Counted from the first letter of the stretch, positions 1-7,801 are shown. The stretch: DNA of 14,870 bases from CAVPRW01 sp046727435 [NCBI: bacterium] (GCA_046727435.1 JBKPCR010000475.1:1-14870), one strand, 5' to 3'. Notes: a model not told the origin generated them from the sequence alone. Translations and numbers: made by a program.

Positions 1-89
1 GGGTGGTGTTGTTCAATACCGGAAGCGGCCTGAAGTATGCCGAGCTCTTGCACGCCACGCCCCCATACTGGCATGGGGCAGGCCAGTGA
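1..89 (+). CDS. thrC: Threonine synthase, C-terminal end (partial)
   Basis: The frame beginning at base 3 is open from the left edge to the TGA at 87-89 and encodes 28 residues. They begin VVLFNTGSGLKYAELL, which resembles the conserved C-terminal strand and helix of the PLP enzyme threonine synthase (O-phosphohomoserine to threonine). Almost all of the protein lies outside the window, so the catalytic lysine and PLP site cannot be inspected. Its stop overlaps a GTG (86-88) that could in principle start gltX. The true gltX start is more likely 24 bases further on, so the two genes are probably co-transcribed. The call rests on a short but characteristic tail. Confidence 0.6.
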   Translation, partial: VVLFNTGSGLKYAELLHATPPYWHGAGQ

Positions 90-112
90 TCAGCTTGACG
101 AAAGGGAGCACT

Positions 113-1546
113 ATGACACAGACGATTCGTGTGCGGTTTCCGCCCAGTCCAACGGGTCATCTCCATATCGGGGGGGTACGGACTGCCCTCTTCAACTGGT
201 TGTATGCCCGCCATTGCGGCGGGGCTTTCGTGCTGCGCATGGAGGATACCGACCGTACACGCTCGACTGAGGAGTCGATCCAGGTTATCCTTGAGAGCTT
301 GACGTGGCTGGGGATCGATTGGGACGAGGGCCCCTATCGGCAGACGGAGCGCCTGGGGATTTATCAAGCCCATGCCTATCGCTTGGTCGAGGAGGGCAAA
401 GCCTATTATTGCTACTGCTCGCCGCAGGAATTACAGGAGCGACGCGAAGAGGCGCTGCGGCGTGGTGAATCGCCGCGATATGACCGCCGCTGCCGCGATT
501 TGCAGCACCCTCCGGCTGATCGCAAACCGGCGATTCGCCTGAAGGCGCCGCTGGAGGGGCAGACTCGTTTCGTCGACCTCATTCACGGCGAATTGACGTT
601 TGCGAACAGCGAGCTGGATGACTTGATCATCCTGCGCTCCGATGACACTCCTACCTATAATTTCGCGGTCGTCGTCGACGATGTCACCATGCAAATCACG
701 CATGTCATCCGGGGCGACGATCACATTCCCAATACGCCACGTCAGATCCTCATCTACCAGGCCCTGGACTATCCGCTGCCGGAATTTGGCCATGTCTCCA
801 TGATCCTGGGCTCAGATAAGGGTCGTCTCAGCAAGCGCCACGGTGCTACCTCGGTCCTGGCCTATCGGGAGATGGGCTACCTGCCCGACGCATTGCTCAA
901 TTATCTGGCCCGCCTGGGCTGGGCGCATGGTGATCAGGAGATCTTCACCAAAGAGGAATTGATTGCGCAATTCTCTTTGGCCGAACTCAATAAGGCCGCG
1001 GCGATTTTCAACCCCGAGAAATTGCTGTGGTTAAATGCGCATTATCTCCGCACGCTGCCATCCGAGCGCCTCATGCACGAGTTACTCCCCCAGATGATAC
1101 GAGCGGGGATCGTGAAATCTCCGGAGGAAGTTGACCGCACCTATCTTGCCAGAGCGGTGGATTCTGTGCGTGAACGCAGCAAGACCTTGGTCGAGATGAC
1201 GCAGTGGCTGCGGTTCTACTTCACTGATCATATCATATACGACAGTAAAGCCACGGCGAAGTTTTTCACGGCTGAGAGCGTACCGCTCCTTGCCCGATTG
1301 GTGCAGGCCCTGGAAGGTCTGCCCACCTTCGATGAAGCCTCAATCGAGCGGGTCTTTCAGCAATTGCTTGCGGAGTCTGGGTTGAAGCTCGGCGACATCG
1401 CCCAGCCGGCCAGAGTTGCCCTTACCGGGGGCACGGTGAGCCCTGGCATTCACGAAGTGATGGCAATTTTAGGACGCGAACGGGTCCTCAGTCGTCTCCG
1501 CCATGCCCTGGAATGGATCGCCAGCTCCGCCAATCGGGTCTCCTGA
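113..1546 (+). CDS. gltX: Glutamyl-tRNA synthetase
   Basis: This cytoplasmic class I aminoacyl-tRNA synthetase charges tRNA-Glu, using ATP to activate glutamate. The protein is 477 residues, normal for bacterial GluRS. The N-terminus carries the family signature FPPSPTGHLHIGG, with the HIGH-equivalent motif at residues 18-21. The second ATP motif (KMSKS-type) appears as RLSKR at 238-242. Cysteines at 100, 102 and 127 fit the zinc-binding insertion of many GluRS enzymes. The C-terminal anticodon-binding helical domain ends with GGTVSPGIHEVMAILG, a typical GluRS tail. The ATG at 113 is preferred over the in-frame GTG at 86 because AAAGGGAG lies 4 bases upstream and the protein then starts right at the catalytic fold. 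It lies directly behind thrC. A discriminating versus non-discriminating enzyme cannot be told from sequence alone. Confidence 0.97.
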   Translation: MTQTIRVRFPPSPTGHLHIGGVRTALFNWLYARHCGGAFVLRMEDTDRTRSTEESIQVILESLTWLGIDWDEGPYRQTERLGIYQAHAYRLVEEGKAYYCYCSPQELQERREEALRRGESPRYDRRCRDLQHPPADRKPAIRLKAPLEGQTRFVDLIHGELTFANSELDDLIILRSDDTPTYNFAVVVDDVTMQITHVIRGDDHIPNTPRQILIYQALDYPLPEFGHVSMILGSDKGRLSKRHGATSVLAYREMGYLPDALLNYLARLGWAHGDQEIFTKEELIAQFSLAELNKAAAIFNPEKLLWLNAHYLRTLPSERLMHELLPQMIRAGIVKSPEEVDRTYLARAVDSVRERSKTLVEMTQWLRFYFTDHIIYDSKATAKFFTAESVPLLARLVQALEGLPTFDEASIERVFQQLLAESGLKLGDIAQPARVALTGGTVSPGIHEVMAILGRERVLSRLRHALEWIASSANRVS

Positions 1547-1585
1547 GGAGGGCAGTCCCGCTTAGCGTGCGCATGCATTTTTTTC

Positions 1586-1614
1586 TTGACAGATATTGTA
1601 CACTCTGATATTTC
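1586..1614 (+). promoter_or_regulatory. Candidate sigma-70 promoter of the aroF leader
   Basis: A perfect -35 hexamer TTGACA lies at 1586-1591 in the gap after gltX. The -10 is degenerate: candidates are GATATT, ATATTT or TATTTC between 1607 and 1614, at spacings of 15 to 17. Initiation near 1620 would place about 58 bases of leader before the leader-peptide ATG at 1678. The hairpin ATGTT/AACAT at 1636-1649 lies in that untranslated leader. Only the -35 is convincing. Confidence 0.5.
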
Positions 1615-1677
1615 TGGAGCGCCTAATAACATCATATGTTTGTCAACATCGGCATGAGATAGGATAGAGTTCTGACG

Positions 1678-1770
1678 ATGGGAACCCTGTACTATTATTA
1701 CCAGGGGGCTTATTGCTGCCACTATTGGTACTACTTTAGTACCAGACGGCAGCCCGTCGTCTTGGCGTAA
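1678..1770 (+). CDS. Tyrosine-rich leader peptide of aroF attenuator
   Basis: A 30-codon ORF runs from ATG 1678 to TAA 1768-1770. Residues 5-8 are four consecutive tyrosines (TAC TAT TAT TAC). Residues 16-20 read YWYYF, with another Tyr at 12. In all, eight Tyr, one Trp and one Phe occur in 30 residues, which is not expected by chance in GC-rich DNA. The ORF lies between a promoter-like site and an intrinsic terminator, immediately ahead of DAHP synthase, the entry enzyme of aromatic amino-acid synthesis. By analogy with trpL, pheL and hisL, its job is to let the ribosome sense charged tRNA-Tyr: stalling at Tyr codons would change the fold of the downstream RNA. The Shine-Dalgarno is weak (AGGATAGAG, 8 bases or more upstream). 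The peptide itself probably has no function. Confidence 0.85.
   Translation: MGTLYYYYQGAYCCHYWYYFSTRRQPVVLA
1715..1753 (+). promoter_or_regulatory. Pause (1:2) hairpin and antiterminator strand
   Basis: GCTGCC (1715-1720) pairs with GGCAGC (1748-1753). Inside it TGGTACT (1726-1732) pairs with AGTACCA (1738-1744) around a 5-base loop, giving one two-part hairpin over the second Tyr cluster of the leader peptide. The right arm CAGCCCGT (1750-1757) can instead pair with ATGGGCTG (1811-1818), which is the left arm of the terminator. This is the classic mutually exclusive 1:2, 2:3, 3:4 arrangement. GGGCT at 1706-1710 is a further competitor for AGCCC at 1751-1755. The pairings are seen in the sequence; the switching is inferred. 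Confidence 0.72.
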
Positions 1771-1805
1771 CTCGCCTATCACCAAGTTTTACCAGAGTTT
1801 CGTAC

Positions 1806-1843
1806 AAGCCATGGGCTGAAACAACAGTCCGTGGCTTTTTTTT
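1806..1843 (+). terminator. Intrinsic terminator of the aroF attenuator
   Basis: A 13-pair stem (1806-1818 with 1825-1837, two G-T wobbles) encloses the six-base loop AAACAA and runs into eight T residues (1836-1843). It precedes the aroF start at 1893 by about 50 bases and follows the leader peptide stop by 35 bases. It would stop transcription before aroF unless its left arm is captured by the 1750-1757 segment. It is the best intrinsic terminator in the window. Confidence 0.85.
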
Positions 1844-1892
1844 GTCGTGTCAATGTGCTCATCACCAGGAGCCATCAAAGGGGAGAGGGGAA

Positions 1893-2912
1893 ATGATCGT
1901 CGTCATGAAAGCAGGAGCGACAGAGGACGAAGTCGGTGCGGTGCTCGGTCGCATTAAGGACATGGGGTTCACACCGCATGTGAGCCAGGGCGTCGAGCGC
2001 TGCGTCATTGGCTGTATTGGGGATGAGCGCACGAAACCGCGGATACAGTCCTTAGAGGCTATGGCCGGCGTGGAGAACATTGTGCCCATCTTGAAACCCT
2101 ACAAATTAGCCAGTAGACAGGTAAAGATGGGGCGCACGGTGCTCAACATCGATGGGGTGCAGATCGGTGGGGATCGCGTGGTCGTCGCCGCTGGACCATG
2201 CTCCGTAGAGACCCGTGAGCAAGTCATGGAGACGGCTGTGGCCGTCCAGTCGGCAGGAGCCAGGCTGCTGCGTGGCGGCGCTTTCAAACCACGCACCTCC
2301 CCCTACTCATTCCAAGGCATGGGTGAGGACGGCTTGAAGCTGCTGGTAGAGGCCAGGGCGATCACTGGCCTGCCCATCGTCACCGAGGTGATGGCGCCGG
2401 AGGACGTCGATCTCGTTGCAGAATACGCCGATGTGCTGCAGATCGGTACGCGCAATGCACAGAATTTCCCGCTCCTGAAACGGGTTGGCAAGACTAACAA
2501 ACCGGTGTTCCTCAAGCGTGGAATGTCGTCAACGATCCAGGAATTTTTGATGTCCGCGGAGTATATTTTAAGTGAAGGGAACCCGAATGTGATCCTGTGT
2601 GAACGCGGCATCCGCACCTTCGAGACGATGACCCGCTTCACGCTGGATCTGAGCGCCGTCCCAGTGCTCAAAGAGGAGAGCCATCTGCCCATTTTCGTCG
2701 ACCCAAGCCATAGTAGTGGCCACTGGCGGTACGTGGCACCGATGGCCCTGGCAGCCATTGCCGCCGGAGCCGACGGCTTATTAGTGGAGGTCCATCCACG
2801 TCCAGCCGAAGCCTTGTGCGACGGACCACAGGCCCTCAAACCCGACACCTTCCAAGCCATGATGGATACCCTGGTGAAAGTCGCGGAGGCGACCGGGCGC
2901 AAAGCCTCATAG
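1893..2912 (+). CDS. aroF: 3-deoxy-7-phosphoheptulonate (DAHP) synthase
   Basis: The enzyme condenses phosphoenolpyruvate and erythrose 4-phosphate, the first committed step to Phe, Tyr and Trp. The 339-residue protein matches the short type Ibeta enzyme with an N-terminal ferredoxin-like (ACT-like) domain, residues 1 to about 75, followed by the TIM barrel. Visible motifs are GPCSVE (101-106), [14 protein letters not shown] (127-140), KRGM (208-211), DPSHSSGHW (270-278) and EVHP (299-302). By eye C103, H273, E299 and D310 fall at the metal-ligand positions known from the Thermotoga enzyme. In that type the N-terminal domain mediates feedback inhibition by Tyr and Phe. The ATG at 1893 is chosen because of the strong AAGGGGAGAGGGG upstream and because the longer frame starts inside the terminator T-run. 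Expression is probably controlled by the Tyr-rich attenuator just upstream. The helicase gene follows 5 bases after the stop. Confidence 0.96.
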   Translation: MIVVMKAGATEDEVGAVLGRIKDMGFTPHVSQGVERCVIGCIGDERTKPRIQSLEAMAGVENIVPILKPYKLASRQVKMGRTVLNIDGVQIGGDRVVVAAGPCSVETREQVMETAVAVQSAGARLLRGGAFKPRTSPYSFQGMGEDGLKLLVEARAITGLPIVTEVMAPEDVDLVAEYADVLQIGTRNAQNFPLLKRVGKTNKPVFLKRGMSSTIQEFLMSAEYILSEGNPNVILCERGIRTFETMTRFTLDLSAVPVLKEESHLPIFVDPSHSSGHWRYVAPMALAAIAAGADGLLVEVHPRPAEALCDGPQALKPDTFQAMMDTLVKVAEATGRKAS

Positions 2913-2917
2913 GTGAT

Positions 2918-4849
2918 ATGGCTGATCACTTTGACATGCAGCAAATTTTTGGCCCGCACGGCTTACTGGCGCAGGCGCTCTCCCACTATGAGGAGCGCCC
3001 CCAGCAAGGGGAGATGAGCGAGCGCGTCTGGGATGCGTTGCAGGCGCGACAGACCCTGCTGGTCGAAGCCGGTACCGGGACTGGTAAGACCCTAGCCTAC
3101 CTCATTCCCGCCATTCTGAGCGGGCTCAAGGTCGTGGTGTCGACCGGTACGAAAAATCTGCAAGAGCAGATCTTCTCCAAGGACATCCCCTTCCTGCAGC
3201 AAATGCTACCGCGTCCCTTCAGCGCCGCCTACATGAAGGGGCGCCAAAACTACCTCTGCCTCTGGCATTTGCAGAGACTCCGGCAACAGCCAGCACTGCC
3301 GGGGTTGGTGGATCGCGTCTGGCTGCAGCGTCTTGAGCATTGGGCCGAGGAGACAGCGAGCGGCGACCGCGCGGAATTAGCCGACCTGCCGGACGATGCG
3401 TTTGTCTGGGGTGAACTCTGCACTACCAGCGAGTCCTGCCTGGGCCAGCGTTGTGAGTGGTACAACCGCTGTTTCATCACGCGTATGCGCCAGGAGGCGG
3501 CGGCGGCCGATATCATCATCGTCAACCATCACCTCTTCTTCGCTGACCTCGCCCTCAAAGAATCCTCCTACGGCGAAGTGATCCCACGTTACGACGCCGT
3601 CATTTTCGACGAGGCGCACCACCTGGAAGAGGTGGCCACCCAACACTTCGGGATCGGCGTCAGCAACTATCGCGTCGAGGAACTGACGCGCGATACGGAG
3701 CGTGAGCTGCGGGCCCTCAAGCAGCATGTGACGCCCCTGGATCAGACCCTCAATCAGCTGCTGCAACGGGGCGGCGCCCTCTTTCGCCTCCTGGACGGTC
3801 GTGGAGAGCGCCAGCGGCTGGCGCCTACCCGAGCCCCTAAAGGCTTTGCCAAAGCCGCCGGTGATCTCATCGATAGCCTGTCACTGCTCGGCACTCAGCT
3901 GGGGAATGTGCAGGATCCTACGGAAGGCCTGATCTCGTGTGCCCAGCGGGCCACTGTGCTGGCAGCCGAGGTCGGATTTGTCACTGCCCCACAGAATCCC
4001 GGCTATGTCTATTGGGTCGAGCAGCGTGGGCGCGGCATCTTTCTCCAGGCGTCCCCCATCGACGTTGCGGAGGAATTGCAGGAACGTTTATTCCGTCACC
4101 ATCAGCCGATGATTTTGACCTCTGCGACGCTGTCGACCGGGCGGACATTTGCGTTCATCAAGGGGCGCCTGGGTATTCCCGAGGCCGAAGAGGTGTTGTT
4201 GGATTCACCCTTTGAATATGCCAGCCAGACCATTCTCTATCTTCCGACCACTCTGCCCGATCCCCGTGCGCCTGACTTCGTCGATGCCGCGGCCGAAACG
4301 ATCGGCCAACTGCTTGAGCTGACCGAGGGGCGGGCCTTGGTGCTCTTCACTAGCTTTCGCATGCTGCGCGCGATCTATGAACGCCTGATCGATGACCTCC
4401 CCTATACCTGTTTGCGCCAGGGGGATGCACCAAAAAGTGTGCTGCTCGATGCGTTCAAAGCGGATCTGCATTCAGTATTGTTCGCGACAAGCAGCTTCTG
4501 GCAAGGGGTCGATGTCCAGGGTGAAGCCCTGAGCTGCGTCATTATCGACAAACTGCCCTTTGCCGTCCCCAGCGAGCCGATCGTCGAGGCGCGCATCGAA
4601 GCGATCCGTGAGTCCGGCGGCAATCCCTTTCTGGACTATCAGGTCCCCGCCGCCATCATCACCCTTAAACAGGGCCTCGGCCGCTTGATCCGTACCAAGC
4701 AGGACCGGGGGGTGTTAGCCATCCTCGACAGCCGGCTACGCCAAAAACCCTATGGTCGCCTTTTCCTGGCCAGTCTTCCACCGTGCCCGACGACGCACGA
4801 ACTTCGCGCTGTGGCTGCCTTTATGGCACCGCAACGGGACAGCGCCTGA
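2918..4849 (+). CDS. dinG: DinG/YoaA-family ATP-dependent DNA helicase (Fe-S, SF2)
   Basis: This is a superfamily 2 helicase of the XPD-like group, predicted to unwind DNA 5' to 3' in repair or replication-stress responses. The protein has 643 residues, closer to YoaA than to the longer E. coli DinG. Walker A is EAGTGTGKT (50-58), the Walker B/DEAH box is DEAH at 231-234, motif III is SAT at 402-404, FWQGVD is at 527-532, and the arginine-finger motif QGLGRLIR is at 585-592. Cysteines at 114, 174, 179 and 185 have the C-x4-C-x5-C spacing of the 4Fe-4S cluster in DinG; an extra Cys lies at 168. The ATG at 2918 is chosen because AGGTGAT overlaps the aroF stop just before it and the family's FGPxGLLAQA start follows. 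Probably co-transcribed with aroF, without an obvious functional link. No LexA-type box was recognised. Confidence 0.93.
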   Translation: MADHFDMQQIFGPHGLLAQALSHYEERPQQGEMSERVWDALQARQTLLVEAGTGTGKTLAYLIPAILSGLKVVVSTGTKNLQEQIFSKDIPFLQQMLPRPFSAAYMKGRQNYLCLWHLQRLRQQPALPGLVDRVWLQRLEHWAEETASGDRAELADLPDDAFVWGELCTTSESCLGQRCEWYNRCFITRMRQEAAAADIIIVNHHLFFADLALKESSYGEVIPRYDAVIFDEAHHLEEVATQHFGIGVSNYRVEELTRDTERELRALKQHVTPLDQTLNQLLQRGGALFRLLDGRGERQRLAPTRAPKGFAKAAGDLIDSLSLLGTQLGNVQDPTEGLISCAQRATVLAAEVGFVTAPQNPGYVYWVEQRGRGIFLQASPIDVAEELQERLFRHHQPMILTSATLSTGRTFAFIKGRLGIPEAEEVLLDSPFEYASQTILYLPTTLPDPRAPDFVDAAAETIGQLLELTEGRALVLFTSFRMLRAIYERLIDDLPYTCLRQGDAPKSVLLDAFKADLHSVLFATSSFWQGVDVQGEALSCVIIDKLPFAVPSEPIVEARIEAIRESGGNPFLDYQVPAAIITLKQGLGRLIRTKQDRGVLAILDSRLRQKPYGRLFLASLPPCPTTHELRAVAAFMAPQRDSA

Positions 4850-5056
4850 GAGGCAACTGGATCGGAGCGCTCCTCCGATAGATAGTTCCTCCCAAGGGTC
4901 ACTGGAGCCTAACTCCGCCATGGGAAACCGCATACCGAGTTCATTGATGAAGGAGACGATTGGGATATGTGCCGATGCTACAGGCCTAAGAGCCTATCCC
5001 TTTAGGCGTATAAAGTAGCTCTCATAAAAGCTGCTAATGCCGTACCAGGATAGGTA
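4850..5056. other. Convergent intergenic region with hairpins
   Basis: About 207 bases separate the helicase stop from the plsY stop on the other strand. ATCGGAG (4861-4867) pairs with CTCCGAT (4873-4879) 11 bases after the helicase stop but has no T-run. GCCTAA (4984-4989) pairs with TTAGGC (5002-5007). AGTAGCT and AGCTGCT near 5014-5036 can pair with one wobble and, read on the - strand, could end the plsY transcript. These may be weak or factor-assisted terminators. No gene is seen here. Confidence 0.35.
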
Positions 5057-5656
5057 CTAAGACAATCGCACCTGCTGGCCGATGGTGGGTTCGGTGCCGG
5101 CGAGCAGACGCTCGATGTTCTCGCGATGGCGATACCAGATCAGCGCGGCTGCCAGTAGCGCATAGAGAATATAGGCGGCGGGGGCTCCCCACAGCAGCGC
5201 CGCCATGGGCAAGGATACTGCAGCAACCAGGGAGCCGAGAGAGACCTGACGCCGGAAGGCCACACAGGCGGCCCACACGACGAAGGCGATGAGCAGAGGG
5301 CCAGGCAGCAGGGGAATGAATACGCCGAGGGTGGTGGCCACGCCTTTGCCGCCGTGGAAACCGGCGAACAGTGGGTACAAATGGCCAACCACAGCGGCGA
5401 GCGCGACGAGGCCGATAGCCCAGGGGGATGTTAACCAGGCCCGTGCTAAGAGAACAGGGATCAACCCCTTTGCCAGGTCTCCCAGCAGCGTCAGCACCGC
5501 GGGCCCTTTGCCAACGGCGCGGAGGACATTCGTCATGCCGATATTCCCGCTGCCGTGCTGGCGAATATCAACACCTTTTTGCCAGCGGGCGATCAGCAAT
5601 CCCGTCGGAATCGAGCCCAAACCATAGCCGACCGCGATAAGCAGGACGGTTACCAT
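5057..5656 (-). CDS. plsY: Acyl-phosphate:glycerol-3-phosphate acyltransferase PlsY
   Basis: PlsY moves the acyl group from acyl-phosphate to glycerol-3-phosphate, making lysophosphatidic acid at the inner membrane. From the ATG at 5656 the protein is 199 residues, typical for the family. It is very hydrophobic, with about five membrane segments. The conserved loops are present: GYGLGSIPTG (10-19), GSGNIGMTNVLR (35-46), and GHLYPLFAGFHGGKG (91-105). An in-frame GTG at 5680 would add eight residues. The ATG is preferred because the protein then starts as PlsY proteins usually do and because it overlaps the pgsA stop (ATGGTAA), a sign of translational coupling. It is the last gene of the leftward envelope operon, next to pgsA, so the two make successive parts of phosphatidylglycerol synthesis. 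Confidence 0.95.
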   Translation of the reverse strand: MVTVLLIAVGYGLGSIPTGLLIARWQKGVDIRQHGSGNIGMTNVLRAVGKGPAVLTLLGDLAKGLIPVLLARAWLTSPWAIGLVALAAVVGHLYPLFAGFHGGKGVATTLGVFIPLLPGPLLIAFVVWAACVAFRRQVSLGSLVAAVSLPMAALLWGAPAAYILYALLAAALIWYRHRENIERLLAGTEPTIGQQVRLS

Positions 5657-6237
5657 CGATACTGCAACCCTTGGCGGCACTTCAGGTAATACTCAACCCC
5701 CGACACCAGGCTCAAGACGAGGCTGAGGGTTAACAGCCCCATGCCCACTGTGGGAAAGCTCAGTGGCCATGGCTGGTAGTTGAGAATCAGGAGCAGGATC
5801 GCGACAATCTGTAGGACGGTCTTCGCCTTCGCCATCGGGCTGGCATGAATGATGACCTGTTCCGCCGCGGCGATCTCACGCAAACCTGACACCGCGAACT
5901 CCCGAATCAGCATGACCGCTGCCATCCAGGCCGGCACCCGACCCAGACCTACGAGCGGGATCAATCCTGCTGCTAACAGGATTTTATCGGCGATCGGATC
6001 GAGCAGTTTCCCCAGTGTCGTCACCTGCTTGGTGGAGCGCGCCAGATGGCCATCCAGCCAATCGGTCAGCGCCGCGCCGGCGAAGATCAATGCGGCCATC
6101 AGCGCATTCACCCGTGACGGGGCGATCAAGAACGCTAGCAGAAACGGCACCAGGAGCATACGTAGCAACGTGATCTTGGTCGGTAGGTTGATTTTATAGG
6201 CTTCGGGAGGTGCGTTTTCTACCTTTTCACGTCCCAT
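5650..6237 (-). CDS. pgsA: CDP-diacylglycerol-glycerol-3-phosphate 3-phosphatidyltransferase
   Basis: This integral inner-membrane enzyme transfers the phosphatidyl group from CDP-diacylglycerol to glycerol-3-phosphate, giving phosphatidylglycerol phosphate. The 195-residue protein has the full CDP-alcohol phosphatidyltransferase motif: D59, D62-G63, A66-R67, G76, D80 and D84, in the spacing D-x2-DG-x2-AR-x8-G-x3-D-x3-D. The segment INLPTKITLLRMLLVPFLL (16-34) is the usual start of PgsA after a short polar tail. The ATG at 6237 lies inside the end of the transglycosylase gene (19-base overlap). The TAA stop overlaps the plsY start. PgsA and not CDP-alcohol transferases such as PssA or Cls is supported by length and by the N-terminal motif. 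Confidence 0.95.
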   Translation of the reverse strand: MGREKVENAPPEAYKINLPTKITLLRMLLVPFLLAFLIAPSRVNALMAALIFAGAALTDWLDGHLARSTKQVTTLGKLLDPIADKILLAAGLIPLVGLGRVPAWMAAVMLIREFAVSGLREIAAAEQVIIHASPMAKAKTVLQIVAILLLILNYQPWPLSFPTVGMGLLTLSLVLSLVSGVEYYLKCRQGLQYRW

Positions 6238-6920
6238 TGGCTCAATTGTTCCTGTGACAGGGGTACGTTGCTGAACAAAACGACCCCCGAAGGCGTGATG
6301 TAACGGTGGATCTGCGTGCCTCGGGTTTGTTCATACAACGTCAGCACCTTGTTGACATACGACTCAAGGATGGGGGGCACACCGCCATGCTTGCGCACCA
6401 GACCTTCCCCACCATTATAGGCAGCGATAGCCAGGGGGAGTTGATTGTCGAAGAGCTGGAGCAGATCGCTCAGGTAACGAATCCCTCCCTCGATGTTTTG
6501 CTGGGGGTTGAAGGGATTATACACCCGGTAATACTGGGCAATGAGCGGCATCAGTTGCATGAGACCTTGAGCGCCTTTGGGGGAGATAGCCGTAGGATCG
6601 AAATCGGATTCGACCGCCATGAGGGCGCTCACCAGGTTGGGGCTTAGCCCGTGACGACGGGCCAGTTGTTCCACCTCCGTGCGGTAAGGATGGGCCTGCA
6701 CACGCACCACTCGATTCGACTGCTTCGTTTCTGGTGCGCTGCGCGGTGTGCCGCTCTGATCCGGGGTGAGGGGTATGTTGGTGAACCAGATCACACCCTC
6801 AGCATCGATGTACCGGAGAATCTTCGCCCAAGCCTCAGGTGGGGGGCACATCACGATTCCGTACATGACAATCCCGACCAAGCCCAGACGGACACATGTA
6901 CAGACAGGGGATACGCTCAA
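6219..6920 (-). CDS. SLT-domain lytic transglycosylase with flanking DUF4124-like repeats
   Basis: Predicted to cleave the MurNAc-GlcNAc bond of peptidoglycan in the periplasm. The 233-residue protein starts with a signal sequence (hydrophobic 10-26, likely cut after AWA at 30-32). The Slt/MltE-type domain runs from about 78 to 200: HGLSPNLVSALMAVESDFDP with catalytic Glu104, then KGAQGLMQLMP (115-125) and IAAYNGGEG (165-173). Two similar segments flank it: LRYIDAEGVIWFTNIPLT (35-52) and HRYITPSGVVLFSNVPLS (205-222). Each resembles the short DUF4124 type beta motif (Y.D..G...F.N.P). The start is a TTG at 6918-6920 whose last two bases overlap the TGA of the sigma gene, with AAGGA 9 bases upstream, so it is likely coupled to the sigma gene. 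An ATG at residue 19 is possible but would spoil the signal peptide. Confidence 0.88.
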   Translation of the reverse strand: MSVSPVCTCVRLGLVGIVMYGIVMCPPPEAWAKILRYIDAEGVIWFTNIPLTPDQSGTPRSAPETKQSNRVVRVQAHPYRTEVEQLARRHGLSPNLVSALMAVESDFDPTAISPKGAQGLMQLMPLIAQYYRVYNPFNPQQNIEGGIRYLSDLLQLFDNQLPLAIAAYNGGEGLVRKHGGVPPILESYVNKVLTLYEQTRGTQIHRYITPSGVVLFSNVPLSQEQLSQWDVKR

Positions 6921-7771
6921 TTCAAGTAATCCTTGAGGGCTTTGGTTTTCGCCTTGGCCCGCAGGAGGTCCTTGGCCCGTTTCTCGATCTGCCGTACACG
7001 CTCGCGACTCAGCCCAAGCATCTTGCCGATCTCTTCCAGGGTTTTGGGTTCGTCATCGAAGCCAAAGCGCAAGCGGAGGATCTGTTGCTCACGCGCAGGG
7101 ATCTGGCTGAGAAGCTCGTTAATCTCCTCAGTGAGGGTCGACTTGATGTAGGTTTCTTCAACGGAGGGGAGCGTTTTCGATTGCAAGAGGTCGAGATGAC
7201 TCACCTCACCATCGTTGCTGATCGGAGCATCGAGGGAGAGGTAGCTGCGGTATACCCGGAGGATGGTCTCCACCTCTTCGGGGGGCAAGGCCAGCTCTTT
7301 GCCGATCTCGGTGCTGGAGGGTTCGACTCCGGTGCGATGGATGTATTGCCGGTAGCTCTCGGCGATCTTATGCAGGGTACCCATCTGTTTGAGCGGTAGG
7401 CGCACCGTCCCCCCTTGCTCCGCCAGGGCATGCATGATCGCTTGCCGGATCCACCACACCGCATACGTGATAAACTTGACACCCCGCGTGGGATCGAAGC
7501 GTTTGGCCGCCTGGATCAGACCAATGTTGCCCTCATTGATAAGGTCGGCGAGGGAGAGACCGCAGCCGATATACTTGCGCGCCACGCTGACCACATAGCG
7601 CAGATTACTGCGGATGAGCTTATCGAGCGCTTCTTGATCCCCGACCTGCGCACGTGTTGCCAGCTCCACCTCTTCCTCGCGCGTGAGCAAAGGGATCTTT
7701 TCGATTTTCTTGAGATAGGCTTGCAGGGAATCCCCAGTCACCGAGTAGCGGTCGCTGCCATTCTTTGCCAC
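6917..7771 (-). CDS. RNA polymerase sigma factor, RpoD/RpoS-type (sigma-70 family)
   Basis: A 284-residue sigma-70 family protein. Region 1.2 is DSLQAYLKKIEKIPLLTREEE (from residue 14). Region 2, from about 52, contains LIRSNLRYVVSVARKY, DLINEGNIGLIQAAKRFDP and the -10-binding/DNA-melting part ITYAVWWIRQAI. Region 3 follows from about 125, and region 4 has REQQILRLRFGFDD, then the -35 helix-turn-helix LEEIGKMLGLSRERVRQIE. The long acidic region 1.1 of housekeeping RpoD is absent, which fits a group 2 (RpoS-like) factor, but RpoS cannot be separated from other group 2 sigmas here. Start is GTG at 7771, with AGGAAGGGATC about 9 bases upstream. It lies 37 bases behind bamD, and its stop overlaps the transglycosylase start, so it is part of the envelope operon. 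Confidence 0.93.
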   Translation of the reverse strand: MAKNGSDRYSVTGDSLQAYLKKIEKIPLLTREEEVELATRAQVGDQEALDKLIRSNLRYVVSVARKYIGCGLSLADLINEGNIGLIQAAKRFDPTRGVKFITYAVWWIRQAIMHALAEQGGTVRLPLKQMGTLHKIAESYRQYIHRTGVEPSSTEIGKELALPPEEVETILRVYRSYLSLDAPISNDGEVSHLDLLQSKTLPSVEETYIKSTLTEEINELLSQIPAREQQILRLRFGFDDEPKTLEEIGKMLGLSRERVRQIEKRAKDLLRAKAKTKALKDYLN

Positions 7772-7801
7772 AGGCTGATCCCTTCCTGGTTATGAAACGC
7801 A

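Noticed and set aside
431-793. 120-codon ORF on the - strand within gltX
   Set aside because: It lies fully opposite the conserved gltX frame and has no recognisable motif; it mirrors the codon pattern of gltX.
1450-1785. 111-codon ORF on the - strand across the gltX end and aroF leader
   Set aside because: It is antisense to gltX and the leader peptide, has no family resemblance and no sensible ribosome binding context.
1547-1892. T-box or other riboswitch ahead of aroF
   Set aside because: No T-box sequence (UGGNACCGCG-like) is present, and the leader peptide with Tyr codons explains the terminator better.
6896-7399. 167-codon ORF on the + strand opposite the sigma gene
   Set aside because: It is the shadow of the strongly conserved sigma-factor frame; several other long + strand ORFs at 5289-8525 are likewise opposite plsY, pgsA, the transglycosylase, sigma and bamD.
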